Of a DNA stretch of 23,132 bases, positions 16,522 through 23,132 are shown in pieces. Numbering within the stretch: the stretch's first letter is position 1; the number at the start of each line of letters is the position of its first letter. The notes below the pieces were generated by a model, which saw nothing but the letters and a program-made list of their open reading frames with translations, was not told where the DNA came from and made no database searches. Made by a program: the position numbers and the translations under genes. Source of the DNA: Rhodobacterales bacterium UBA3089 (GTDB taxonomy: Bacteria > Pseudomonadota > Alphaproteobacteria > Rhodobacterales > Rhodobacteraceae); contig DFBD01000153.1 in assembly GCA_002367255.1 (NCBI GenBank), positions 9,701 through 32,832 of the forward strand, in the 5' to 3' direction.

Positions 16522-17940
16522 ATGTCGATGGAAAATGGAAATGGGTCCACAGAGACCCTGATCGCCCCGCAGCTAGCGGATTTTGTGGCGAATCTTGGCC
16601 ATGATGATATCCCCGAGGATATACGAACGCGTGCCACATATTTAATTCTCGATGCAGTTGGTATCGCGCTGGCGTCAACGCAGTATGACTTTGCACACCG
16701 AACCTTGACGGCTCTTTCAGGCTTTGGTTCGGGCGACAGTCATGTAATTGGCTTTGGCGCACGGTTGCCCTTGCGTGATGCGGTAATGTTGAATGCGTTA
16801 TTGGTACACGGGCTCGATTACGATGACACACATGTGGCTGGCGTAATACATGCCACAGCCGCGGCCTTTCCTGCGGCGTTGGGGGTTGCAGCTGATCGCC
16901 GTTTACCCGGTCGGGATTTGTTAACCACCTATATTGCGGGGATGGAAGCCTCCACCCGTCTTGGCGCGGTAGCGAAAGGGGGCTTTCATCAGGTTGGGTT
17001 CCATCCTACTGGTATAGTCGGCGTGTTTGCATGTGCATTAATGGCTGGGCGGATGAATGGACTAACTTCGTCGCAAATGGCTATGGCACAAGGGATAGCG
17101 CTGTCCATGGCCTCGGGCAGCATGGAATTCTTGCAAGATGGCGCGTGGACCAAGCGGATGCACCCCGGTTGGGCCGGGGTCAGTGGAATCACCGCCGCAG
17201 CGCTTGCAAAGGCGGGCTTTACCGGGCCGAATGCTGTCTATGAAGGGCGCTTCGGGCTTTTCCCGCTGTACCTTGATAAAGAAGAGTTCGCGCAAGTGGA
17301 TATGAGCCTTGCTACAGCAGGGTTGGGAGAGCAGTGGGAGATTACTAACGTTGCTATCAAACCTATTCCGGCGTGTCATTTCACCCACGCCAGTGCCGAC
17401 GCGGCAAGCGCTTTGCGCAAAACGCATGGTTTAAAACCCGAAGATATCGAAAGCGTTCGCGCACGGGTGCCTGCCGGAGTAATGAAAACAGTATGTGAGC
17501 CGATCGAGCATAAGCAATCACCGCAAAACAGCTATGACGCACAATTCTCGGTCCCTTATGCGGTGGCCTTGGGTCTGCTTTATGGTCGGTTTGGCCTGTC
17601 TGATTTAACGCAAGAAGCGCTAAATGATCCCGCACTGCAAGATATGGCAAAAAAGGTTTCGTGCGAAGAATATCCCGATGCGCCATTCCCTAAATACTAT
17701 TCGGGTGAGGTGATCGTGACACTGAAAGACGGGCGCGTTTTGAGCCACCGTGAAGAGATTAACCGTGGAAACCCCGACCGACCGCTTACTAACGAGGAGA
17801 TCGCAGAAAAATTCTGGGAAACGGCAACCACAGCGGTTGCTGCGGATACTGCTACAAAAATTAAAAACGCGATTCTGGATATCGATAGTTTAGCCGATTC
17901 TCGTAGCCTGTCAGCCTTGTTGGCTGGAAATAATGAATAA
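16522..17940 (+). CDS. MmgE/PrpD family protein (dehydratase/decarboxylase of di- or tricarboxylates)
   Basis: A 472-residue member of the family that contains 2-methylcitrate dehydratase, cis-aconitate decarboxylase (ACOD1/IRG1) and iminodisuccinate epimerase. Active-site segments are intact: HGLDYDDTHVAGVIHAT (Asp, Thr and His of the ACOD1 site), GFHPTGIVG (second His), WTKRMHPGWAG and IKPIPACHFTHASADA (two Lys and His). The start ATG 16522 follows AAAGGA by 6 bases. It begins 93 bases after the MaoC gene and ends 3 bases before the acyl-CoA dehydrogenase start, so it is cotranscribed with both. A methylcitrate role is unlikely because prpB and prpC are not here. Which acid it handles cannot be told; a decarboxylase, dehydratase or epimerase are all possible. 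Confidence 0.9.
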   Translation: MSMENGNGSTETLIAPQLADFVANLGHDDIPEDIRTRATYLILDAVGIALASTQYDFAHRTLTALSGFGSGDSHVIGFGARLPLRDAVMLNALLVHGLDYDDTHVAGVIHATAAAFPAALGVAADRRLPGRDLLTTYIAGMEASTRLGAVAKGGFHQVGFHPTGIVGVFACALMAGRMNGLTSSQMAMAQGIALSMASGSMEFLQDGAWTKRMHPGWAGVSGITAAALAKAGFTGPNAVYEGRFGLFPLYLDKEEFAQVDMSLATAGLGEQWEITNVAIKPIPACHFTHASADAASALRKTHGLKPEDIESVRARVPAGVMKTVCEPIEHKQSPQNSYDAQFSVPYAVALGLLYGRFGLSDLTQEALNDPALQDMAKKVSCEEYPDAPFPKYYSGEVIVTLKDGRVLSHREEINRGNPDRPLTNEEIAEKFWETATTAVAADTATKIKNAILDIDSLADSRSLSALLAGNNE

Positions 17941-17943
17941 TCA

Positions 17944-19107
17944 ATGGAAAAGACAATGAGCGACACAAACGAACAAGAAAGCATTATTCTGGATGCGTTA
18001 GAGCGGTTTTTGGTTACCGAGGTCGAGCCCTTTGTCCATGATCTGGAGGCTAAGGACGAATACCCCCACGCTATTGTCGAAAAGATGAAAGAGATGGGGC
18101 TTTTTGGCTGTATTATCAGCGAAGAATATGGGGGACTAGGGCTTTCAACTACGACTTATGCAAAAATCGTTGCGCGTATTACACATAGTTGGATGTCGCT
18201 GTCGGGAATTATGAATTCACATCTGATCATGGCGTCGGCCGTCCAGCGTCACGGCACTGATGCGCAAAAGGAAAAATACCTTCCAAGGTTTGCCACAGGC
18301 GAGCTGCGCGGCGGTGTCGGCCTGACTGAACCCGACTGCGGTACCGATTTACAAGCAATACGGACCACCGCCAAGCTTGAAGGGGGCCACTATGTGGTGA
18401 ATGGCTCGAAAACCTGGATTACCAATTCTCTGCATGGAAATTGTCTGGCTCTACTCGTCAAAACCGACCCAAATGCAGATCCGCAACATCGTGGTATGAG
18501 CTTGTTTATTGCTGAAAAAGACGAAGGATTTATCGTTACCCGCAAGCTGGAAAAACTTGGTTATCGTGGCATAGATACTTGCGAGTTGTTGTTTCAGGAT
18601 TACAAAGTTTCAGCAGACTGCCTGGTTGGTGGGGTCGAGGGGCGAGGACTGCAACAAATTCTTTCGGGCCTTGAGCTTGGTCGGATCAATGTTGCTGCAC
18701 GTGGTGTTGGCGTTGCAAAAGCGGCACTGGATTTGGCTGTAGCGTATTCACAGGTTCGCAAGACTTTTGGGAAGCCTATTTGTGACCATCAAGCTGTGCA
18801 GCTGATGTTGGCCGAGATGGCGGTCCGCGCTGAATCCGGCCGGTTGCTAACCGAGGCGGCGGCTGCCGCTTATGATCGAGGTGAGCGGTGCGATATGGAG
18901 GCCGGTATGGCTAAATATGCCTCTACCGAAGCTGCAGCGAGCAACGCAATTGACTGTATGCGTGTTCATGGTGCTTATGGGTATTCTAAAGAGTATGATG
19001 TCGAGCGTCTGTACCGTGATGCCCCATTGCTAATTATCGGTGAAGGTACGAATGAATTGCAGCGTATTATTATCGCCAAGCAATTGGTTGAAAGGAATCC
19101 TGCATGA
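17944..19107 (+). CDS. Acyl-CoA dehydrogenase family protein
   Basis: A 387-residue FAD-dependent acyl-CoA dehydrogenase, introducing a 2,3 double bond into an acyl-CoA and passing electrons to ETF. Domains in order: N-terminal helical (to about 120), beta domain with GGVGLTEPDCGTDLQAIRTT and NGSKTWITNS, then C-terminal helices with AYSQVRKTFGKPICDHQAVQ, MRVHGAYGYSKEYDVERLYR and IIGEGTNELQRI. The catalytic base is probably Glu367 of GEGTNE. The segment THSWMSLSGIMNSHL aligns by eye with the glutaryl-CoA dehydrogenase segment holding the carboxylate-binding Arg; His occupies that position here. The start may instead be the ATG at 17956, 12 bases downstream. It follows the MmgE/PrpD gene directly, within one operon. 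Confidence 0.93.
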   Translation: MEKTMSDTNEQESIILDALERFLVTEVEPFVHDLEAKDEYPHAIVEKMKEMGLFGCIISEEYGGLGLSTTTYAKIVARITHSWMSLSGIMNSHLIMASAVQRHGTDAQKEKYLPRFATGELRGGVGLTEPDCGTDLQAIRTTAKLEGGHYVVNGSKTWITNSLHGNCLALLVKTDPNADPQHRGMSLFIAEKDEGFIVTRKLEKLGYRGIDTCELLFQDYKVSADCLVGGVEGRGLQQILSGLELGRINVAARGVGVAKAALDLAVAYSQVRKTFGKPICDHQAVQLMLAEMAVRAESGRLLTEAAAAAYDRGERCDMEAGMAKYASTEAAASNAIDCMRVHGAYGYSKEYDVERLYRDAPLLIIGEGTNELQRIIIAKQLVERNPA

Positions 19108-19223
19108 GCTTGCCTCGCTATGGCTTGCGAAATTCGCCATCCCGAGTTTGGGGGAATCTGTCTTTTGTTTAAGTAATCCAATTCGGGCCTGATTTTAGGG
19201 AAAACAGAAAGTGGAAGCGTTTA

Positions 19224-19994
19224 ATGGGTAGAACAGGTAACACGCCACCTCGTATTGCAAGCAGCCCGCGATATGCAGTGGTGGCACAGGCCCTGATAGA
19301 TGAAATTCTATCGGGGCGTTACCCGATTGACACCAACTTGCCGACTGAACATGCGTTGTGCAGACAGTTTAACATCAGTCGCCATACTGCGCGCGAAGCA
19401 CTGCGACAGTTGCAGGATTTAGGGATGGTCTCGCGCCGTGCCGGCGTCGGCACTATAGTCAAGTCAAACCGCATCGCGCAGCGATATATGCAGGTCGGCG
19501 ACACGGTTAGTGACCTTTATCAATACGCACAGGACATAATTCTGCGTGTAAAAGAAACGAGGGACATTGAAGCGAGTGCCTCTACCGCCGAACTATTGGG
19601 ATGTCCGCAAGGGCAGTCATGGTTGATGTTGCATGGATTGCGTGTGCGGGGGGAGGACTCTTTGCCAATATCGTTGACTGACGTCTACATCGCGCGCACC
19701 TATCGTGGAATTTTGGCGGATTACGAAGATAGTAACATGCCGATCTATTCGCTCATTCAGAAACGTCATGGCGTTGACCCTGCCGAGGTTCGCCAACAGA
19801 TCACAGCAACTATTCTGGAAAAGGACGAGGCTGAAAAGTTGCACAGTACTGCGGGCTCGCCGGCCCTGAAAATCACGCGCCATTACTTTTCCGGGACGGG
19901 TGAGTTGTACGAGGTTGCTATCAACCTCTATCCTGCTGAACGGTTCACCTATTCAAACACCTTGCGTATCGAAAACGGTAGCACGGCACCATAA
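19224..19994 (+). CDS. GntR family regulator, HutC type with UTRA domain
   Basis: A 256-residue regulator. The N-terminal GntR winged helix covers about residues 14-80: YAVVAQALIDEILSGRYPID, LPTEHALCRQFNISRHTARE and ALRQLQDLGMVSRRAGVGT. The C-terminal UTRA effector domain (about 95-245) shows the usual WLMLHGLRVRGEDSLPISLT, DVYIAR and AINLYPAERFTY segments. Members are mostly repressors released by a pathway metabolite. It lies 116 bases after the acyl-CoA dehydrogenase gene in the same direction, with GGAAG 6 bases before the ATG, and probably controls the CoA-transferase / MaoC cluster. The TGTCCGGACA palindrome at the MaoC promoter is its candidate site; no copy was found in front of its own gene. 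Confidence 0.93.
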   Translation: MGRTGNTPPRIASSPRYAVVAQALIDEILSGRYPIDTNLPTEHALCRQFNISRHTAREALRQLQDLGMVSRRAGVGTIVKSNRIAQRYMQVGDTVSDLYQYAQDIILRVKETRDIEASASTAELLGCPQGQSWLMLHGLRVRGEDSLPISLTDVYIARTYRGILADYEDSNMPIYSLIQKRHGVDPAEVRQQITATILEKDEAEKLHSTAGSPALKITRHYFSGTGELYEVAINLYPAERFTYSNTLRIENGSTAP

Positions 19995-20209
19995 AGGAAA
20001 TGGCGGTGAATTCATTCACATCACGAATGCATGTGTTTGATATGTGCAAAATCTAGAATTATTAACCCCGCAGTTTGGCATTGGTGAAATCACGCGTGCT
20101 ATGAAACTGAAAATGGTCGCGTAATTCTATCAGCGGACCACATCAAAAATGGGGGGCTTGTTCGAAGATCAGTCTTGCAGGCAGGCCAGACTCTGGGCCG
20201 GAATGTCGT
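19995..20209. other. Convergent intergenic region, nothing recognised
   Basis: About 215 bases between the GntR gene and the convergent membrane-protein gene. No RNA gene, clear terminator or recognisable gene remnant was seen. Short frames are open but match no family I know. Confidence 0.5.
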
Positions 20210-21577
20210 TCAGGCAAACACCAGTAGCAGAACGGAAAGAACAGCGGCAAGACTCAGGCTATATGCGAGGTTCCATTTTAACCCTATCCGGGCCGGATCG
20301 CACATGATGGCCTGCCCGGTAACGCGCACTGGTGTCGCGAAAGGGGCAATATTGATTGAAACCGACCATGCGGCGACAGCCATCATAGCAATGGCCAGTG
20401 GTGCGATTTCCAGCCCGGGCAGTCTGGGCAGGATTTCGATAATCACCAGCACGGATATAAGTGGACTGACCCCAATGATCGCAAACAAGACGATTATCCA
20501 CAAGCTGGAGGTCAGCACTTGCCCGCTTGACATGCTGGTATGCGCGATCAAATCGCCAAGCCGTTCCACATCAAGCAGCGGCACAAGCAATATGCCCAAG
20601 GATGCAGAGCCCGCAAAAATTGAAAGTTCCGTTCGCATCTGTGGCATAGCGGGCAGGATGTTGGTTCTTAGGTGTTGCCACATCGCCCTCAAGCGCAACC
20701 AAAGGCCGTCGCCTTGCTGCTGGATCGTGATCCATCCCACCGACATGAACGGTAAGGACAGAAGCAGCGCCTTGAGCAGGGTGACGCCCAAGACCAGTGA
20801 CAGAGCCCAGCCAATGACCGGAAGCAGGATGACCAGAAGCACCAGCGGTAGCAGCCCGGACAGCGGCGCACCACCCGTAGCGGGGGCTTGTCCTTTGCGA
20901 GACGGGTCAAAACGGTCCATCAACCAACCGATACCCAGATAGACTATCGCCAATGTTGCGCCGTAGGGGAAAACCTGCGCCCATGACACGTTGGGTAGCG
21001 ACGACAGCACAACCGCCATAGTTATAGTGATAGGTGACCACATGGGAATGGTGCCAAAGCTGCGTAACAAGGCCAGTGTCATGCGGCGCAAACGGATATC
21101 TCTGGCTTTTACGTTGCTACTGTTTTCAACGCCTTGCCGGATCATCGTTCCCAGCAATGTCAAAGCGCCCAAGCTCATCAATAGGCCGAAAACTATACCC
21201 CCGAATGTCAGGGCCAAATAACGGCGCCCTGGTGGCTGGTTGACCAGAACCTCACCGGAACGGCGCACCAATGCTGACGTGGCCGAGGCGCTTTGCAGAA
21301 AGAATAACGAAATCAGAAAAAGCGATAGAAATGCCGCGCGCTCGATGACCTTTTCCAGAAGTTCCCTGTCAAGCGAGCCGTGGAAATAATGTATCCCGAC
21401 CAAAATCAGGCTGACCACGAGCAATATCACCCCGAACGGCGAAATTTTGCGCAGTTCAATTGCAAAAAAGACCAGAAGTGCCACGCCTGCGATGATAGCT
21501 GCGGCGCTACCGCCCCCAAGAGTCGACCAAGCCGTCGCGCCCCAAACCAAAAAGAGCAAAATAGGAGATGGTGTCAT
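20210..21577 (-). CDS. Polytopic inner-membrane protein, probable organic-anion transporter
   Basis: A 455-residue very hydrophobic protein with roughly 11-13 membrane spans. Hydrophobic blocks at the N-terminus (residues 1-70), then about 85-100, 120-145, 175-200, a Leu-rich block near 245-280, and further spans to the C-terminus LSLAAVLSVLLLVFA. Two similar loop segments, GTIPMWSPITITMAVVLSSL in the first half and IGVSPLISVLVIIEILPRLP in the second, recall the paired Gly/Pro-rich loops of ion-transporter superfamily carriers (citrate and arsenite type); this is an impression, not an assignment. It is last in a minus-strand group after the thioesterase and a 49-residue ORF, and converges with the GntR gene. 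Uptake or export of the neighbouring pathway's acid is a reasonable guess. I do not recognise the exact family. Confidence 0.7.
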   Translation of the reverse strand: MTPSPILLFLVWGATAWSTLGGGSAAAIIAGVALLVFFAIELRKISPFGVILLVVSLILVGIHYFHGSLDRELLEKVIERAAFLSLFLISLFFLQSASATSALVRRSGEVLVNQPPGRRYLALTFGGIVFGLLMSLGALTLLGTMIRQGVENSSNVKARDIRLRRMTLALLRSFGTIPMWSPITITMAVVLSSLPNVSWAQVFPYGATLAIVYLGIGWLMDRFDPSRKGQAPATGGAPLSGLLPLVLLVILLPVIGWALSLVLGVTLLKALLLSLPFMSVGWITIQQQGDGLWLRLRAMWQHLRTNILPAMPQMRTELSIFAGSASLGILLVPLLDVERLGDLIAHTSMSSGQVLTSSLWIIVLFAIIGVSPLISVLVIIEILPRLPGLEIAPLAIAMMAVAAWSVSINIAPFATPVRVTGQAIMCDPARIGLKWNLAYSLSLAAVLSVLLLVFA

Positions 21578-21590
21578 TGTACTCGTCTCA

Positions 21591-21740
21591 TTATGTTAGC
21601 CCCTGCGTGGACATCGCCCGAATGCCATCATCCGCGCGATCAGGGCCAGATTTGCGAAACTCAATTGCCTGCGATTGACGGAAACCGCGCAGAAAGCTCC
21701 CGTTCTTGCGGGCTCGCTTTGATTGCGTCGATTGTGACAT
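21591..21740 (-). CDS. Small basic ORF of 49 residues
   Basis: An open frame from ATG 21740 to TAA 21591, preceded by AAGGAATTCC, a good ribosome site. The product begins MSQSTQSKRARKNGSFLRGF and ends MSTQGLT; it is rich in Arg, Lys and Ser, with no membrane segment and no recognised motif. It sits 28 bases after the thioesterase stop and 13 bases before the membrane-protein start, in the same direction, so it would be cotranslated within that group. Similar family unknown. It could also be a leader ORF coupling translation to the membrane protein, or a chance frame. Confidence 0.45.
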   Translation of the reverse strand: MSQSTQSKRARKNGSFLRGFRQSQAIEFRKSGPDRADDGIRAMSTQGLT

Positions 21741-21768
21741 GGAATTCCTTTTTTCGGCTTGCGCCCGA

Positions 21769-22194
21769 TCACTTCGACCAGTCGAGAATCATATGGGTCT
21801 GTGTTGTGACAGCAGCAATTTTTCCGTCGCCGCGTGTCATGGTGATTTGGAGAACGATCAAGGTACGACCAAGATGCAGCGGCTCGCAACGCGCGGTCAC
21901 CGTGTCTCCGACGCTCACGCTGCACAGGAAGTTCGTCTTGCTCTCGATTGTGGTGTTGGTTTTATCCGCTGGAATGTTGATGAAGGCAGAGGTCCCTGCC
22001 GCATTATCGGCCAGCGTCATAATCGCCCCGCCATGCAGCGCACCATTACGGTTGGTCAGGGAATCGGTCACTTTCATGCTGCAAACAACGCAATCGGGGG
22101 CGACGGACACGATATCGATTCCTGTCAGCTTGGCATAGTTCGACCGCGACGGCATCTGGTCCAGCCTTCGCGTAGCATCGTTCGTTTTTGTCAT
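21769..22194 (-). CDS. PaaI family (hot-dog) acyl-CoA thioesterase
   Basis: A 141-residue hot-dog fold thioesterase. The conserved PaaI segment NRNGALHGGAIMTLADNAAG is present, with His-Gly-Gly at the active site and Asp on the following helix. It continues with TNFLCSVSVGDTVTARCEPL and a C-terminal strand IAAVTTQTHMILDW. ATG 22194 is chosen over the upstream ATG at 22269, which would add 25 residues unlike the family. Such enzymes hydrolyse acyl-CoA thioesters in the cytoplasm, often clearing dead-end CoA esters. It is the first gene of the group that ends with the membrane transporter and lies near the CoA-dependent cluster, so it may serve that pathway. A GATAAT at 22249-22254 (minus strand) could be its -10 box. 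Confidence 0.88.
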   Translation of the reverse strand: MTKTNDATRRLDQMPSRSNYAKLTGIDIVSVAPDCVVCSMKVTDSLTNRNGALHGGAIMTLADNAAGTSAFINIPADKTNTTIESKTNFLCSVSVGDTVTARCEPLHLGRTLIVLQITMTRGDGKIAAVTTQTHMILDWSK

Positions 22195-22500
22195 GTTGTC
22201 CGCTCGGCCATAGTAGTGCATCGCTGGGTTGTATGCGTTTAACACAGCATTATCTATATTGAAACCCATTCACAATAGTGTACCAGCATGGAAGAGGGGC
22301 ACTGTTAAAAACAGTTCCGATGGCGCTCGGACCACCGCATGACGGCGGGGTGAACGCCGAGCCAGAACATTCGCAATGTCCCGAGGCATGGTGCGCCCAT
22401 ATTCTCAGCCTTAAGGTGGTGTTTCCAGCAATTCGGGCGATGCCGCAGTCTTACTAGGTCACGCGGATCGTCGCGATCAGGTTGACGGTGCAGATAGCCC
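22195..22500 (-). other. Intergenic stretch with a 31-residue open frame
   Basis: About 306 bases between the trxC stop and the thioesterase start, both on the minus strand. The frame following the trxC stop codon stays open for about 65 codons and contains an ATG at 22400 giving MGAPCLGTLRMFWLGVHPAV and on to a TAA at 22305. It is Trp, Arg and His rich, lacks a clear ribosome site, and matches no family I know. It may be a remnant of a gene or chance. The promoter of the thioesterase gene must lie in the part near 22240-22270. Confidence 0.35.
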
Positions 22501-22938
22501 TTACATGGACCGCGTTTTAACCCATTTCACCAGTTCGCTTGACCGCATAACCCCTGCGTGACGGGCGATTTCTTTGCCATTTTTAAACATCAGAAGTGCT
22601 GGAATGCCACGGATGTTGTACCGTTGGCTGGCGTTTGGGTGTTTGTCGGTGTTGATCTTGGCAAACCGAGCGACGGTTTTTAGGTCTTTCGCGGCCTTGT
22701 CAAATTCGGGTGCCATTTGACGACAAGGGGCGCACCATGGGGCCCACATGTCGACGACCACAGGCAATTCGTCATTGGCGGCGCATTTCAGCACGGTTGC
22801 CAGATCGGTGTCGTGGACTTGCCCTGCCGCCAACGGTTTGCCGCATTTGCCGCATTTTGGACCCGCGCCGAGCTTATCCTCGGGGATCTTGTTAACGGTT
22901 TTGCAAGACATACAGGTCAGATTTTTGGTGTAAGCCAT
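22501..22938 (-). CDS. trxC: Thioredoxin with N-terminal zinc ribbon (TrxC type)
   Basis: A 145-residue thioredoxin 2. The N-terminal zinc ribbon has two CxxC pairs, Cys9/Cys12 (CMSC) and Cys29/Cys32 (CGKC). The thioredoxin fold follows, with active site WAPWCAPC (Cys69, Cys72) and the cis-Pro loop GIPALLMFK. The dipeptide between the active-site cysteines is Ala-Pro rather than the usual Gly-Pro, which may shift redox potential a little. ATG 22938 is preferred because GGAG lies 5 bases before it; the upstream ATG at 22950 overlaps that site. Such proteins reduce cytoplasmic disulfides and are linked to oxidative stress in other bacteria. It follows an FAD-dependent oxidoreductase gene on the same strand by about 67 bases. 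Confidence 0.95.
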   Translation of the reverse strand: MAYTKNLTCMSCKTVNKIPEDKLGAGPKCGKCGKPLAAGQVHDTDLATVLKCAANDELPVVVDMWAPWCAPCRQMAPEFDKAAKDLKTVARFAKINTDKHPNASQRYNIRGIPALLMFKNGKEIARHAGVMRSSELVKWVKTRSM

Positions 22939-23005
22939 TGGATACTCCATAAATTCGGGTTATTGAATATAAAGGTGCCCGAAGGGGCGTTATCAAGAGG
23001 ATAGA

Positions 23006-23132
23006 CTATTTATTCGTTTCGGCAAAGCTGGCGTGGAATTGTTTTGGCAGGAATACCGTATCGCCTGCGATCATGGCGGCGAGGGTTTCGCCGCATTTGT
23101 GGGCGATTCCGAAGCCGATTTTGAAGCCGCCT
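23006..23132 (-). CDS. FAD-dependent oxidoreductase, C-terminal end only
   Basis: Only the last 41 residues lie in the window: GGFKIGFGIAHKCGETLAAM, then IAGDTVFLPKQFHASFAETN and Lys before TAG at 23006-23008. GFKIGFGIA is the C-terminal flavin-contact strand seen in DAO-type flavoproteins (sarcosine oxidase and glycine/D-amino acid oxidase relatives), followed by the usual short helix and tail. The substrate cannot be told from this piece. It is upstream of trxC on the same strand and could be cotranscribed. Confidence 0.75.
   Translation of the reverse strand, partial: GGFKIGFGIAHKCGETLAAMIAGDTVFLPKQFHASFAETNK

Noticed and set aside
16522-17940. 2-methylcitrate dehydratase PrpD of the methylcitrate cycle
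   Set aside because: No prpB or prpC nearby and the partners are CoA-ester enzymes; only the family name is supported.
14558-17940. Complete itaconate degradation pathway
   Set aside because: CoA-transferase and MaoC hydratase fit, but no citramalyl-CoA lyase is in the window.
20175-20942. Plus-strand frame of 255 codons
   Set aside because: Antisense to the membrane protein; Ser/Thr-rich shadow without a ribosome site or known motif.
21380-22138. Plus-strand frame of 252 codons
   Set aside because: Spans antisense of the membrane protein, the small ORF and the thioesterase; no motif.
1-23132. CRISPR array, insertion sequence or prophage
   Set aside because: No spaced direct repeats, transposase, integrase or phage structural gene was seen on either strand.

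Overview
The window looks like chromosomal DNA of an alphaproteobacterium, most likely Rhodobacterales (marine Roseobacter group). The signs are the purH / heparinase II-III / RsmB-type methyltransferase order, a DUF1674 (SDHAF4-like) small protein, a DUF2849 protein beside an Lrp/AsnC regulator, and paired Glyco_tranf_2_4-type glycosyltransferases. This placement comes from remembered families and gene order, not from a database search. No insertion sequence, integrase, phage gene or CRISPR array was seen. Layout: (1) 1-1700 holds the 5' part of dapF (minus strand), a decayed class III aminotransferase (plus), and tRNA-Lys(TTT) with its own promoter and a terminator-like hairpin. (2) 1696-5186 holds two divergent, related glycosyltransferases; the 791-residue one seems to carry a second, degenerate copy of the fold. 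(3) 5183-9886 is a minus-strand housekeeping run in the order RsmB-like RNA methyltransferase, heparinase II/III family protein, purH. (4) 9957-10636 has a DUF1674 protein and a short PAS protein. (5) 10633-13370 is a minus-strand two-gene molybdenum hydroxylase of the isoquinoline 1-oxidoreductase type, with a Tat signal on the large subunit. (6) 13636-14489 has a lone DUF2849 protein divergent from an Lrp/AsnC regulator, with a strong dyad between them. (7) 14558-19994 is a catabolic cluster: a CaiB/BaiF CoA-transferase diverges from a MaoC hydratase, MmgE/PrpD protein, acyl-CoA dehydrogenase and GntR/UTRA regulator. (8) 20210-22194 is a minus-strand group of PaaI-type thioesterase, a 49-residue ORF and a polytopic membrane protein. 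(9) 22501-23132 has a zinc-ribbon thioredoxin (TrxC type) and the C-terminus of an FAD-dependent oxidoreductase. The most interesting part is region 7, possibly extended by region 8. An acid could be imported, activated by CoA transfer, oxidised by the acyl-CoA dehydrogenase and hydrated by the MaoC protein, with the PrpD-family enzyme acting on a di- or tricarboxylate. The GntR protein probably controls it through a perfect palindrome at the expected transcription start of the MaoC operon. The substrate cannot be told from sequence: an itaconate or methylcitrate pathway is suggested by family, but the lyase, PrpB and PrpC those pathways need are absent here. Other points worth a second look are a Ser where DapF normally has its second catalytic Cys, the aminotransferase remnant, and the isolated DUF2849/Lrp pair.
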